Source of the DNA: Microbacterium murale
Lineage (GTDB): Bacteria > Actinomycetota > Actinomycetes > Actinomycetales > Microbacteriaceae
Reading direction: 5' to 3'
Assembly (NCBI RefSeq): GCF_030815955.1
Contig: NZ_JAUSXK010000001.1
Coordinates: 1,922,001 to 1,986,000, forward strand
DNA length: 64,000 nucleotides
Shown: one piece after another, positions 1 to 8,706 of the stretch
Numbering within the stretch: the stretch's first letter is position 1
How the letters are laid out: every line of letters begins with the position of its first letter
Position numbers and translations under genes: made by a program
The notes under the pieces: model-generated
What the model was told of the DNA's origin: nothing
The model's database searches: none
The model's input: the letters and a program-made list of their open reading frames with translations, nothing else

Positions 1-1
1 T

Positions 2-808
2 CGCGTCATCGACCCTCCCGTGCAAGCGGTGGGCTTCGATCACGACGGCGCCCGAATTGCGACACTGGTGACGTATCCCTGTCATCCGGTGGTACTCGAC
101 GGCGCGAACACCTTGATCTCCAGTGACTACATCTCGCCGTTGCGGACACGAATCGAAACCGCGTATCCGGGCAGCGTGTGCATCTTTGCGACAGGTGCTG
201 CCGGTGACGTGAACACGGGGCACAGCGCGGAGGCATCTTATGTCCCGGGCGGAAGTACGCGCACATTCGAGGAAGCAGAGCGCGTGGGCACCCTGCTTGC
301 TGACGCTGTCATCGGCAGCGTCACCACAGAGGTCCCGGTTTCGGGCGCGGTGCTCGAGGCGGCGGAGGTAGAGCTCGATCTTGAGCCGTTCTCGGCTGAT
401 GCGGTGGGGCGCCACGTCGCAGCCTGGGAGCGCGAGCGCGAGGAGGGCACAGAGCGGGAACTGCTTCTGGAGACGTGGATGCAGTGGGCCGAGGCTCTTC
501 CCGCCGCACCCGCATCGACCTGGCGCGGCCGAGTGTCGGTGCTGCGCTGCGGTGACCTGCGGATCGCGGGCCTTCCTGGTGAGCCCTTCCTCGCCGCTGC
601 CGATGAGCTTCGTTCGAGGCATGATGGGCCGATGATGGTGCTCGGATATTGCGACGGGGTTCCCGGCTATCTGCCGACCGCCGAGGAGTATGTCCACGGC
701 GGCTACGAGGTCGTCGACGCTCACCGGTACTACGCCATGCCCTCGCCGTTCGCGCGGGGTTCGCTGGAACGGGTCGTCGCGGCCGCAGCCGTACTGTTGG
801 ACGCGTGA
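2..808 (+). CDS. Neutral/alkaline ceramidase-like protein, 5' truncated by window edge
   Basis: The reading frame is open from base 2, so the N-terminus lies outside the window. The visible 268 residues resemble the N-terminal domain family of neutral/alkaline non-lysosomal ceramidases, amide hydrolases that use a bound zinc. The recognisable parts are the VTYPCHPVVL stretch, the FATGAAGDVN stretch and the LGYCDGVPGYLPTAEEY stretch near the C-terminus, all typical of this family in actinobacteria. There is no transmembrane segment in the visible part. The TGA stop overlaps the ATG of the following LacI-family gene (ATGA), so the two are translationally coupled and the regulator probably controls this hydrolase operon. 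The true substrate in bacteria of this subgroup is unknown; many are annotated only by domain. Confidence 0.75.
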   Translation, partial: RVIDPPVQAVGFDHDGARIATLVTYPCHPVVLDGANTLISSDYISPLRTRIETAYPGSVCIFATGAAGDVNTGHSAEASYVPGGSTRTFEEAERVGTLLADAVIGSVTTEVPVSGAVLEAAEVELDLEPFSADAVGRHVAAWEREREEGTERELLLETWMQWAEALPAAPASTWRGRVSVLRCGDLRIAGLPGEPFLAAADELRSRHDGPMMVLGYCDGVPGYLPTAEEYVHGGYEVVDAHRYYAMPSPFARGSLERVVAAAAVLLDA

Positions 809-1782
809 TGACCGTCGCGAATGCCCGTGCTTCGCTGGTGGACGTGGCGCGCACGCTCGGGGTCGCGCCATCGACGGTGTCGCGGGCCTTCAACCATCCG
901 CAGTTGCTGAAACCGGAGACGGTCGCTGCCGTGCACGCGGAGGCGGAGCGGCTCGGGTATGTACCGAATCGTCATGCGCGCGCGCTCATCACAGGGCGCA
1001 CCGGCGCTGTCGGTCTCATCGTCCCGGACATCACCAACCCGTTCTTCCCGAAGCTCGCACGCGCCGCGCAGCGTGCCGGGGAGCAGCACGGTCTGGCGAT
1101 GTTCATCGCCGAGACGAACTACGACCCCGAGCAGGAGCGCCGGCAGATCGCGACGATGGCCCCCCAGGCTGAGGGTGTCATCGTCGCCTCGTCGCGTCTG
1201 CCGCACGATGAGCTGACGCTGATAGCCGAGCGCACCCGTCTGGTGCTCATCAACACCGACGCCCCCGGACTGTCACGGGTACTCATCAGCGCGCGGGATG
1301 CGTTGCGAGCGGGCGTGGATCACCTGGTCGCGCACGGCGCGAGACGTCTCTGCTACGTCGGCGGCCCGGCGCGCTCATGGGCGGAGAGTGAGCGGCGTGC
1401 GACTGTAGAGGCGGCGGTGGCGGCGTATCGGCTCCCGCTCGTGCAGCTTCGTGACGAATCGGGCACGTACAACGAAGCGCGCGCGTTGGCTGAGCGCGTG
1501 GTGGATGCCGAAGCCGACGCAGTGATCGCGTACGACGATGTCGTCGCGCACGGCGTGCTGGACGGGCTCTATGTGCGCGGCGTGCGGGTGCCACAGGACG
1601 TCGCACTGCTCGGATGCGACGACGCGCTGCCCATCCAGACGCATCCACGCATGTCGACCATCAGGTTTCCGTCGGCAGAAGCGGTGCGCGCCGCGATGGC
1701 GTTGGTGGTCGCTGACGGCGATCTTGTCGACAAGCGTATCGAGGTGCACGGCGTGCTCGAGATGCGCGAGACGACTCCGTAG
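808..1782 (+). CDS. LacI-family transcriptional regulator
   Basis: A 324-residue LacI/GalR-type repressor. The N-terminal helix-turn-helix (SLVDVARTLGVAPSTVSRAF, about residues 8-27) is followed by the hinge helix region, where NRHARALITGRTGAVGLIVP leads into a periplasmic-binding-protein-like sensor domain (TNPFFPKLARAAQ, and LLGCDDALPIQTHPRMSTIR near the end). The frame extends further upstream, but the ATG at 808 is chosen because it overlaps the stop of the ceramidase-like gene and the protein then begins just before the HTH as in the family. It probably senses a product of the upstream hydrolase pathway. The ligand cannot be read from the sequence. Confidence 0.88.
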   Translation: MTVANARASLVDVARTLGVAPSTVSRAFNHPQLLKPETVAAVHAEAERLGYVPNRHARALITGRTGAVGLIVPDITNPFFPKLARAAQRAGEQHGLAMFIAETNYDPEQERRQIATMAPQAEGVIVASSRLPHDELTLIAERTRLVLINTDAPGLSRVLISARDALRAGVDHLVAHGARRLCYVGGPARSWAESERRATVEAAVAAYRLPLVQLRDESGTYNEARALAERVVDAEADAVIAYDDVVAHGVLDGLYVRGVRVPQDVALLGCDDALPIQTHPRMSTIRFPSAEAVRAAMALVVADGDLVDKRIEVHGVLEMRETTP

Positions 1783-1793
1783 GCGTCGCTTGC

Positions 1794-1970
1794 TCAGCCG
1801 AACAGCAGCGACAGCACGGTCGAGCCGCCACCGATGAGGATCAGTGCGACGATCGTCACCCAGGCGACGATGCGCATGCGCCGGGTGCGGCGCTCGCCGA
1901 GCCGGCCGTAGTCCTCTTCGCCGGAGGCGGGGGCCGGGCTGTCCTGGCCGTGCCGCTCGACGTCGCTCAT
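1794..1970 (-). CDS. Small single-pass membrane protein downstream of purL
   Basis: A 58-residue protein. An acidic and basic cytoplasmic-looking N-terminus (MSDVERHGQD..., then RRTRRMR) precedes one hydrophobic helix (IVAWVTIVALILIGGGSTV) at residues 34-52. The ATG at 1970 overlaps the purL stop as ATGA, so it is translated with purL. The positive residues just before the helix predict the N-terminus inside. I do not recognise a family. The placement after purL, coding-like codon use and tight coupling support a real gene. Confidence 0.7.
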   Translation of the reverse strand: MSDVERHGQDSPAPASGEEDYGRLGERRTRRMRIVAWVTIVALILIGGGSTVLSLLFG

Positions 1971-4304
1971 ACGGGCTCCGAAACGGTCGGACCGAAGGCC
2001 GCCGGCAGCGTCCTCCGCGAGGTCTCACGAAGCTCGGATGCCGACACCGTGAACAGCCCCGTGACCTCGAGGTCGGCGACCGTGTCGGTCACACCGATGC
2101 GCAGCACCGGGTAGCCGCGTCCTTCGCACAGACCCTGGAACTTCACGTCGTCCTCACGTGGCACGGTCACGATGACGCGGCCCGTCGATTCGGAGAACAG
2201 AGCGGATGCTGCATCCACACCGTCGCGATCCATGATCTCGGTCAGCCACACGCGAGCGCCGATCCCGAAGCGCATGACGCCCTCGGCGAGAGCCTGGGCG
2301 AGCCCGCCCTCCGACACGTCGTGAGCCGACGAGATCAGCCACTCGTCGCGCGCCGCGGCGATGAGTCCGGCAAGTCGCTTCTCACCCGCGAGGTCGACCT
2401 TCGGCGGCAGCCCTCCGAGGTGGCTGTGCACCGTCTCTGCCCAGGCCGAACCAGACAGCTCAGTCGAGGTCGTGCCGAGCAGGTAGATGTTCTGACCCTG
2501 CGTCCTGCCAGGCGGAAGGGATGCGGCTCGAGACGTCGTCGATGATGCCGAGCACGCCCACCAGCGGGGTGGGGTGGATCGGGGTGTCACCGGTCTGGTT
2601 GTAGAACGAGACATTGCCTCCGGTGACCGGGGTGCCCAGCTCGTAGCAGCCGTCGGCCAGACCGTCGACCGTCTGGCCGAACTGCCACATGACCTCGGGG
2701 TTCTCGGGGGATCCGAAGTTCAGGCAGTCGGTGATCGCGGTCGGGGTGGCGCCGGTGACGGCGACGTTGCGATATGCCTCGGCCAGCGCCAGTTGCGCGC
2801 CCGCGTACGGGTCGAGCTGGCAGTAGCGGCCATTGGCGTCGGTGGAGATCGCGAAGCCGAGGCCCGACTCCTCGTCGACGCGGATCATGCCGGCGTCATC
2901 GGGGAAGGCCAGAGCGGTGTTGCCGAGCACGTAGTAGTCGTACTGGTTGGTGATCCAGCTCGTGTCGGCGAGGTTCGGGGATGCGACGAGTCGGAGGAAC
3001 TGCTCGCGCAGCACCTCGGCGTCATCCGTGCGGGGCAGCAGCTCAGCAGCATCCGCCTGCAGCGCGTCGATCCACGTCGGGTAGGCGACCGGGCGGTCGT
3101 AGACGGGGCCGTCGACCGCGACCGTCGAAGGGTCGACATCGACGATGCGCTCGCCCTGCCAGTCGATGATGAGGCGGCCATCGCCCGTGACCTCGCCGAG
3201 AACGGAGGTCTCGACCTCCCACTTGTTCACGACCGCCATGAAGGCGTCGAGCTTCTCTGGGGCGACGATGGCCATCATGCGCTCCTGCGACTCCGACATG
3301 AGGATCTCCTCAGCCGTCAGCGTGGGGTCGCGCAGCAGCACGTTGTCGAGCGAGACCTTCATGCCGCTGTTGCCGTTGGCCGCGAGCTCGGATGTCGCGC
3401 AGGAGATGCCGGCGGCGCCGAGGTCTTGGATGGCCTCGACGAGCTCGCCCTTGTAGAGCTCGAGACAGCACTCGATGAGTACCTTCTCGGCGAAGGGGTC
3501 TCCGACCTGCACGGCGGGACGCTTGGTCGGGCCGCCGTCGTCGAAGGAATCGGACGCCAGGATGCTGGCGCCGCCGATGCCGTCGCCGCCGGTGCGGGCG
3601 CCGAAGAGCACGACCTTGTTGCCGGTACCGGTGGCGTTCGCGAGCTTGAGATCTTCGTGGCGCAGCACGCCCACCGCGAGCGCGTTCACGAGCGGGTTGG
3701 CCTGATAGACGGAGTCGAAGACCGTCTCGCCGCCGATGTTGGGCAGACCGAGGCAGTTGCCGTAGAACGAGATGCCGGCGGTGACGCCGTGCACGACGCG
3801 GGCGGTGTCAGGATGATCGATCGCGCCGAAGCGGAGCGCGTCCATCACCGCGACCGGGCGTGCGCCCATCGAGATGATGTCGCGGACGATGCCGCCGACA
3901 CCGGTGGCCGCACCCTGGAACGGCTCGATGAAGGAGGGGTGGTTGTGCGACTCGGCCTTGAACGTGACGGCCCAGCCCTCGCCGACGTCGATGACGCCCG
4001 CGTTCTGACCCATGCCGACCATGAGGCGTTCCTTCATCTCGTCGGAGACCTTCTGGCCGAAACGGCGCAGGTAGTTCTTCGACGACTTGTAGGAGCAGTG
4101 CTCCGACCACATGACGGAGTACATCGCCAGCTCGCCGCTCGTAGGGCGGCGACCGAGGATCTCGCGGATGCGCGCGTACTCGTCGGGCTTCAGCCCCAGC
4201 GCCGCGTAGGGCTGCTCCTTCTCGGGAGTCGCCTCGGCGTTCGAGACGGAGTCGGGGACATGCTGACGAGTGGATGCTTCGGGGGTGGGGGTGGTCACGC
4301 GCAC
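1967..4304 (-). pseudogene. purL: Phosphoribosylformylglycinamidine synthase subunit PurL, frameshifted
   Basis: Small-type PurL, the ATP-dependent amidotransferase subunit of de novo purine synthesis (FGAR to FGAM). The N-terminal 600 residues are intact, with [15 protein letters not shown] (about residue 65) and [20 protein letters not shown] (substrate and ATP/Mg site). Near 2496-2498 the frame shifts: upstream reads [10 protein letters not shown] and the next frame resumes at [10 protein letters not shown], then runs to the C-terminus ending at 1967. The total span is 778 codons plus stop plus one extra base, so removing one base from the ccc run restores a full-length 778-residue protein. 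Start is GTG at 4304 or 4298. Because purL is normally indispensable, a sequencing error is more likely than a real lesion. A membrane-protein gene is coupled downstream. Confidence 0.9.
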
Positions 4305-4378
4305 TCCAAGATCAGGGCCGGCGGGGCGTGGTCAAGTCTACCGGCGCGTTGAAGTCGGGTTCCCCGTGCTTCCTGTGC

Positions 4379-4435
4379 GTGAAACAGGTCGTGCCCGGCG
4401 AGACAGGTCGTTCCACCACCTGTTTCACCGGGCAC
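4379..4435. repeat. Long intergenic hairpin with a competing third arm, between bioY and purL
   Basis: Bases 4391-4408 (GTGCCCGGCGAGACAGGT) pair with 4418-4435 (ACCTGTTTCACCGGGCAC) to form an 18-bp stem with two non-Watson-Crick positions and a 9-base loop. A further copy, GTGAAACAGGT at 4379-4389, is a perfect complement of 4418-4428 and would compete with the inner stem. The element lies between the bioY stop and the purL start, so on the minus strand it is in the bioY 3' end or the purL leader. There is no T tract. It could be a transcription terminator, a leader structure, or a dispersed palindromic repeat; the sequence alone does not decide. Confidence 0.6.
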
Positions 4436-4502
4436 GGCTCGTTTCGCGGGAACCGGAGCAAGCAGGTGCAGCGACGGCGGTCGTCGCGTCGGCCACCGGA
4501 CC

Positions 4503-5096
4503 TCAGTCGCGCTCGCCGGACCGATCCACGATGCGCCAGGTCGCGGGAAGCAGCCCTGCCATCGCGACGATCTTCACCGCGTCGCCGATGAGGAACGGCA
4601 GCACGCCGAGTGTGAAGGCCGTGGCGAGGTCGATGCCCAGGAATGCGGCGAGCCACGGGACGCCGAAGGCGTAGATCGTGAGCGATCCGATGGCGGCGAG
4701 GCCGAGTGTCGACCAGACCGAGCGGTCGGAGCGGCGGCGGGCGAGTGCGCCGACGATCAGGGCTGCGGCGACGTAGCCGAGGATGTAGCCGAAGGACGAG
4801 AAGGCCCAGCCGGATGCTCCGTGTGCGAACAGCGGTACGCCGACGAGGCCCAGCACGAGGTAGAGCCCCGCGCTGGCCGATCCGCGGAGCGGGCCGAGCG
4901 CTGCTCCGGTCAGGAGTACGGCGAAGGTCGCGAGCGAGATCGGAACCGGCGTGAACGGCAGCGGGATCGTGATGTAGCCGGCGACGGTGATGAACGCCGT
5001 ACCGATGATCGTCAGCACGACGTCGCGCACTCGTGCGCCGGGGATGAGGTCGGCCAGCACCGGGAAAGTGCGGCGGGTGGCTGCTGCGGTTGACAT
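4503..5096 (-). CDS. bioY: BioY family biotin transporter (ECF S component)
   Basis: A 197-residue integral membrane protein that binds biotin as the substrate-specific component of an ECF transporter. Family hallmarks are GYITIPLPFTPVPISLATFA (residues 40-59), the following GAALGPLRGSASAGLYLVLGL and the GYILGYVAAALIVG helix; length matches BioY. Six hydrophobic segments are visible. The energising subunits BioM and BioN are not adjacent, so it may act with a shared ECF module elsewhere or alone. It faces a TetR regulator across a 76-base region carrying three TGAAC-N3-GTTCA-like boxes, which is the arrangement expected for biotin-dependent repression. Confidence 0.93.
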   Translation of the reverse strand: MSTAAATRRTFPVLADLIPGARVRDVVLTIIGTAFITVAGYITIPLPFTPVPISLATFAVLLTGAALGPLRGSASAGLYLVLGLVGVPLFAHGASGWAFSSFGYILGYVAAALIVGALARRRSDRSVWSTLGLAAIGSLTIYAFGVPWLAAFLGIDLATAFTLGVLPFLIGDAVKIVAMAGLLPATWRIVDRSGERD

Positions 5097-5116
5097 CGGT
5101 CTCCTTGAGGGCTTCC

Positions 5117-5159
5117 TGAACAGTGCTCTCCTGAACAGTGTTCACCTGAACGGTGTTCT
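5117..5159. promoter_or_regulatory. Three tandem BioQ-like operator boxes
   Basis: Three 13-base boxes at 5117-5129 (TGAACAGTGCTCT), 5132-5144 (TGAACAGTGTTCA) and 5147-5159 (TGAACGGTGTTCT) repeat with an exact 15-base period. The middle one has perfect TGAAC/GTTCA half-sites around three bases. The biotin repressor BioQ of corynebacteria, a TetR-family protein, is known to bind TGAAC-N3-GTTAC. The boxes fill the divergent promoter region of bioY and the TetR gene, so I infer that this TetR protein represses both. Confidence 0.8.
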
Positions 5160-5172
5160 GTAGAGTAGCAGG

Positions 5173-5796
5173 ATGAATGCCGCTCCTGCATCCGCTCGCA
5201 ATGACAGAGCCGGCGTCGTCGATGCCGCCATGCGAGTGCTGGCGGAGAACGGGGTGCCGGGCCTTTCGATGCGCCGGATCGCCGATGTGCTCGACGTGCA
5301 GGTCAGCGCGCTGTACTGGCACTTCCCGAACAAGCAGACCCTGCTCGCGGCCGTGAGCGAGCGGATCGTCGCGCTCGCCGATGAGGCTCCGGATGCTGCG
5401 CCCGACCTCGCCGCGATCGCGACGACGCTGCGTGAGAGGCTGCTCGCGCAGCGTGACGGCGCCGAGCTCGTGTCGAGCTCGCTGGCGCTCGGACTGCTCG
5501 AGCTGCCGAGCCGGACACGACTCGAGGCGGCCGCGCTCGCCGCGGGGCTTGACGAGGCGTCGGCGGGAATCGCCGCCGACACGGTGGTGCACTACGTGAT
5601 CGGCTACACGTTCCACGAGCAGCAGCGGATGCACGCCGCGGTCGTCGGGGCCGCGGATGCGTCCGTCGATCTCGCGCCCGCTCAGATCGCCGACAGCGGC
5701 GACACATTCGACGCCGGGCTCGCGATGGTCGTGGCCGGCGTGCGCGCCGCGGCCGGAGCGCATCCGGGCGAGGGAATCGCGAGCCGCAGCCGGTGA
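5173..5796 (+). CDS. TetR-family regulator, probable BioQ-like repressor of bioY
   Basis: A 207-residue TetR protein. The DNA-binding domain covers about residues 13-60: GVVDAAMRVLAENGVPGLSM, then the recognition helix region VQVSALYWHFPNKQTLLAAV. The C-terminal part resembles the TetR_C-type ligand-binding half (EGIASRSR at the end is variable). The ATG at 5173 is 13 bases after the last of three BioQ-like boxes, so autoregulation is expected. Divergent orientation to bioY and the box sequence point to biotin control. BioQ homologues act through biotinylation status or an unidentified partner, so the effector is not inferred here. Its stop overlaps the start of the next small membrane protein. 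Confidence 0.88.
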   Translation: MNAAPASARNDRAGVVDAAMRVLAENGVPGLSMRRIADVLDVQVSALYWHFPNKQTLLAAVSERIVALADEAPDAAPDLAAIATTLRERLLAQRDGAELVSSSLALGLLELPSRTRLEAAALAAGLDEASAGIAADTVVHYVIGYTFHEQQRMHAAVVGAADASVDLAPAQIADSGDTFDAGLAMVVAGVRAAAGAHPGEGIASRSR

Positions 5797-6113
5797 CCGT
5801 CGGGATCGTGATCGCTGCAGTCCTCGCGATCGGGGTCACGCTCTACCTGGTGCACCTCTTCCGTCGTGATCACCGCATCCGCACGCGCGGTCGCAGGGTA
5901 CGCGCGCGCGTCGAGGATGTTCGTCACGTGACGTCGGCAGACACCGGGGCGGTCACGATCCGCTACCGCCTCTCGTGGATCGAGAACGGCGTGACCAAAC
6001 GTGTGGAAGGCAGGGAGACGATCCTCGCCAAGCGCGTCGCCGAGGTGCAGCGCGGTCGCGAAGTCGACATCATCTACGTGGACGACGACCACATCCAATT
6101 CGAGTTCGAGTAG
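5793..6113 (+). CDS. Small membrane-anchored protein, DUF3592-like
   Basis: A 106-residue protein with an N-terminal transmembrane helix (IVIAAVLAIGVTLYLVHLF, residues 5-23), a basic stretch and a beta-rich C-terminal half (RARVEDVRHV, VTIRYRLSW, GREVDIIYVDDDHIQFEF). That layout resembles DUF3592-type proteins, in which a short beta domain sits next to membrane helices. The GTG start at 5793 overlaps the TetR stop (GTGA), so it is probably co-transcribed with the regulator. Function unknown. Confidence 0.65.
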   Translation: MTVGIVIAAVLAIGVTLYLVHLFRRDHRIRTRGRRVRARVEDVRHVTSADTGAVTIRYRLSWIENGVTKRVEGRETILAKRVAEVQRGREVDIIYVDDDHIQFEFE

Positions 6114-6202
6114 TGCATTAGCCAGCATCCGCTCCGCAGGCAAGGGGGTTCTTGCGCCGTCCAGCTTGTCGTAGGAAAGAAGTACGCGACAGAGGAGGAA
6201 AC

Positions 6203-6427
6203 ATGGCTGCAGGCGACATCGAGACGTTCCGTCAGGACGGGCTGTGGTTCAACCGGATCGAGGGCGAATCGCGCACGCTCGGCCTCGGCTTCGAGAAGGA
6301 GAAGGATGCGATCGCTGCGGGGCGCGAGGCCGCCGTCGCCCGGCAGGTGGAGCACAATCTGAAGTTCTCCGAAGGGCCGACGGATGACCGCGCGGCCTAC
6401 GGTACGAATCCCCGCGACGTCGCCTGA
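6203..6427 (+). CDS. DUF2188 domain-containing small protein
   Basis: A 74-residue protein that fits the DUF2188 pattern: short beta strands (DGLWFNRIEGES) followed by a helix in which an A-G-R motif recurs (EKDAIAAGREAAVARQVEHN) and a C-terminal beta strand with DRAAYG. The frame is open further upstream, but the ATG at 6203 is chosen because an AGAGGAGG ribosome-binding site sits seven bases before it. DUF2188 proteins are small, abundant and of unknown role. It stands alone between the bioQ-like operon and a convergent SDR gene. Confidence 0.8.
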   Translation: MAAGDIETFRQDGLWFNRIEGESRTLGLGFEKEKDAIAAGREAAVARQVEHNLKFSEGPTDDRAAYGTNPRDVA

Positions 6428-6450
6428 GATCGCGGGGTACGCCCTCAGGC

Positions 6451-7452
6451 CTACTGCACCGACCACCCGCCATCGCTCGCGACGACTGCACCGTTGATGT
6501 TCACAGCGTCGTCCGAGAGCAGGAAGGTGATCGACGCGGCGAGATGCTCGGCCGTCGCGACTGTGGGGATCGCCTGCTGGAACGGAGCGAGACGCGCTGA
6601 GCCGACTTCCGACATGTTCGGGGACATCGGGATGCCGGTGGCCACGCCGCCCGGAGCGACCGAGTTCACGCGGATGCCCTTCGGGCCGTACATGAACGCC
6701 GCCGACTTCGTGACGCCGATGATGCCGTGCTTGCTCGCCGTGTAGGCGTTGCCCGATGCGTTGCCGCGCAGACCCGCCTCGCTGGAGACGTTGAGGATCG
6801 CGCCGCCGCCGGCCGCTTCCATCAGCGGAAGTACTGCCCGCATGAGCTTGAACGGCGCGGTGAGGTTGATCGCGATGACACGGTCCCACACCGCATCCGG
6901 AGTCTCGCCCGCAGGTGAGAAGTCATCGTTGATGCCGGCGACGTTCGCGAGGCCGTCGATCTTGTCTCCGGCGGCCGAGACCACCGCGTCGATCGACTCC
7001 TGCTTGGTGAGATCTCCGGCGACGGTGACGATGTCGGCATCCGCGAGTTCAGCCTTGAAAGCATCGAGTTTGTCGGCGGCGATGTCCGCCGCGACGACTC
7101 GGCCGCCTTCGCGGGCGATGCGCGATGCGGTCGCCTTGCCGATCCCGGATGCTGCGCCGGTCACGACGATCGTCTTGCCGGTGAAGCGCCCGGGGGTGGT
7201 CTTCTCGACCCATCCGGTGGGGGCGTCGTCGGTGGGGATCTCGCCGTTGTTGGCCGCGCGGACGAGGTCATCGACGACCGACTGCGCCATCGCGCCCTGG
7301 CTCAGGACGACCATCTGCTGCAGCGGCAGACCGAGCACAGGTGTGAGGGAATCGGCGTTGGCGCCGGCCTGGGCGAGCATGCCGCGGATGAGCTCGCCGC
7401 CGGTCGGATCATTCAGCCATTCGCCGATGGTGGAGTGTGCGGTCAGTGCCAT
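6451..7452 (-). CDS. SDR-family oxidoreductase with an extra N-terminal helical domain
   Basis: A 333-residue protein. From about residue 90 it is a classical short-chain dehydrogenase: TGAASGIGKA cofactor loop, NVAG motif (LANVAGIND), catalytic Ser (NVSSEAGLRG), YTASK catalytic Tyr/Lys, and an RVNSVAPGGVAT tail. The first 85 residues are a separate helical segment (STIGEWLNDPTGGELIRGML, LPLQQMVVLSQGA) not found in ordinary SDRs. It resembles the small helical domain appended to some glycoside hydrolases. ATG at 7452 has an AAGGGAGA site. A TetR gene is divergent, 75 bases away, and is the likely local repressor. Substrate unknown. Confidence 0.88.
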   Translation of the reverse strand: MALTAHSTIGEWLNDPTGGELIRGMLAQAGANADSLTPVLGLPLQQMVVLSQGAMAQSVVDDLVRAANNGEIPTDDAPTGWVEKTTPGRFTGKTIVVTGAASGIGKATASRIAREGGRVVAADIAADKLDAFKAELADADIVTVAGDLTKQESIDAVVSAAGDKIDGLANVAGINDDFSPAGETPDAVWDRVIAINLTAPFKLMRAVLPLMEAAGGGAILNVSSEAGLRGNASGNAYTASKHGIIGVTKSAAFMYGPKGIRVNSVAPGGVATGIPMSPNMSEVGSARLAPFQQAIPTVATAEHLAASITFLLSDDAVNINGAVVASDGGWSVQ

Positions 7453-7527
7453 GATTCTCCCTTTCGTCCGTATTTCGCAACGGTGCGTCTACTTATCTTC
7501 GATGGTACTCCTCGATACTCTGAAAAG

Positions 7528-8097
7528 GTGCCGAGACCTCGCAGTGAGAGAGCGCGCCAGGCCGTACTGGCGGCGATGCGTCGCGCCATCTCGGCCGAAG
7601 GCTACGCTGCCGTGACGATCGAGGGTCTCGCTGCGGAGGCGGAGGTCTCGAAGCAGACGATCTACCGGTGGTGGCCGTCGAAGGCGGCGATCCTCGGGGA
7701 GGCGTTGCTCGAGGGATCGATTCCCGGTGGCGACGTATCGCTGCCGGTGACTGACGACCTTGAAGCAGATCTGCGGGCGTGGCTCTCGGCGTCATCGGTG
7801 GGGCTCGGCAAGCCCGAGTCCGTCGCACTCGCGCGTGCGCTGATCGCGGTGACGGCGACCGACCCGGAACTCGGTGCGGCTCTCAACAAGCGCTTCGCGA
7901 GCCCGATCGTCGAGTGGATCGTCGAGCGGATCTCGCATGCCAAGGACGTCGGAGACGTGCGAACGGATGCTGACGCCGGTGTGATCGCGGATCAATTCGT
8001 TGCCACGGCCTCGTACGCCGCGCTGCAGGGGCGTCCGCTGAGCGACGAGCGCGTACGCGCGACGGTCGAGCTGTTGCTGCGGGGGATCGCGGCGTAG
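7528..8097 (+). CDS. TetR/AcrR-family regulator of the divergent SDR gene
   Basis: A 189-residue TetR protein with the start taken as GTG at 7528 (VPRPRSERARQAVLAAMRRA), because the HTH begins immediately after it; the longer open frame upstream overlaps the SDR start and carries no family similarity. The HTH is in residues 14-55 (YAAVTIEGLAAEAEVSKQTI, YRWWPSKAAI). The C-terminus matches the TetR_C_11-like ligand-binding domain. Divergence from the SDR gene suggests repression of that enzyme and relief by its substrate, an inference from layout only. Confidence 0.85.
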   Translation: MPRPRSERARQAVLAAMRRAISAEGYAAVTIEGLAAEAEVSKQTIYRWWPSKAAILGEALLEGSIPGGDVSLPVTDDLEADLRAWLSASSVGLGKPESVALARALIAVTATDPELGAALNKRFASPIVEWIVERISHAKDVGDVRTDADAGVIADQFVATASYAALQGRPLSDERVRATVELLLRGIAA

Positions 8098-8149
8098 CGA
8101 GTGTCCGCGTCCGCGCCGCGTAGCACCGCCGACGCCGTAGTGTCATGGG

Positions 8150-8686
8150 GTGTCCGCATTCGCTCTGAAGTACGCCCTCATCGCGTTGGCGATCGTCGTC
8201 GTCGTCGCCGGCGTGTGGTGGGCGTTGAAGCGTCCCAACCGTTCCAAGCGGGCTCCGGCGCGCCTGCGGATGCCGATCTTCGTCCCGCTCGCAGGCTGGC
8301 TGCTGCTGGCCGTGGGCTTCCTTCTCGCACTCAGCGCGTTCACGTCGCGCTACACGGCCGACCTGCTCCCGATGCGCATCGCTTCGCTGGTGGTCGGCGC
8401 CGGAGGAGTGTTCTTCCTGGTGATGTACAACAACTGGTACGTCGACGCCCGCGCAGACGAGGTGCGGTTTCGCACGATCTTCGGGCGTGAGCATGTGATC
8501 GAGTACGCGGACATCGTCGAGTACCGGATGCTGAAGACGAAGGGGCAACCGAAGTTCATGGTGCGATCGTCATCCGGGGTGAAATTCAGCATCCATCCGC
8601 AGATCTTTCCCGTGGAGCCGCTTCTGGCGGCGATCAGGTTCTACGAGCGGACCGGCCGCTGGCCGCTGGTGGGCGAGCAGCGGTAG
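8150..8686 (+). CDS. Membrane protein with PH-like C-terminal domain
   Basis: A 178-residue protein with three hydrophobic helices (ALKYALIALAIVVVVAGVWW; PLAGWLLLAVGFLLALSAF; IASLVVGAGGVFFLVMY). A cytosolic beta-rich tail follows (WYVDARADEVRFRTIFGREH, IEYADIVEYRML, KFMVRSSSGVKFSIHPQIF) and resembles bacterial PH-domain (bPH) membrane proteins. GTG at 8150 is the only start in frame before the first helix. It is a single gene between two regulator pairs, with no clear partner. Function unknown. Confidence 0.68.
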   Translation: MSAFALKYALIALAIVVVVAGVWWALKRPNRSKRAPARLRMPIFVPLAGWLLLAVGFLLALSAFTSRYTADLLPMRIASLVVGAGGVFFLVMYNNWYVDARADEVRFRTIFGREHVIEYADIVEYRMLKTKGQPKFMVRSSSGVKFSIHPQIFPVEPLLAAIRFYERTGRWPLVGEQR

Positions 8687-8706
8687 CCTGCCTGTCCCTC
8701 ACCGAC

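Noticed and set aside
2460..2614. Programmed ribosomal frameshifting in purL
   Set aside because: The junction has no slippery heptamer or stimulating stem that I can see, purL is not known to use it, and two other genes show the same type of lesion.
2574..4352. A 592-codon frame opposite purL
   Set aside because: Antisense shadow with no similarity to known proteins; purL is unambiguous.
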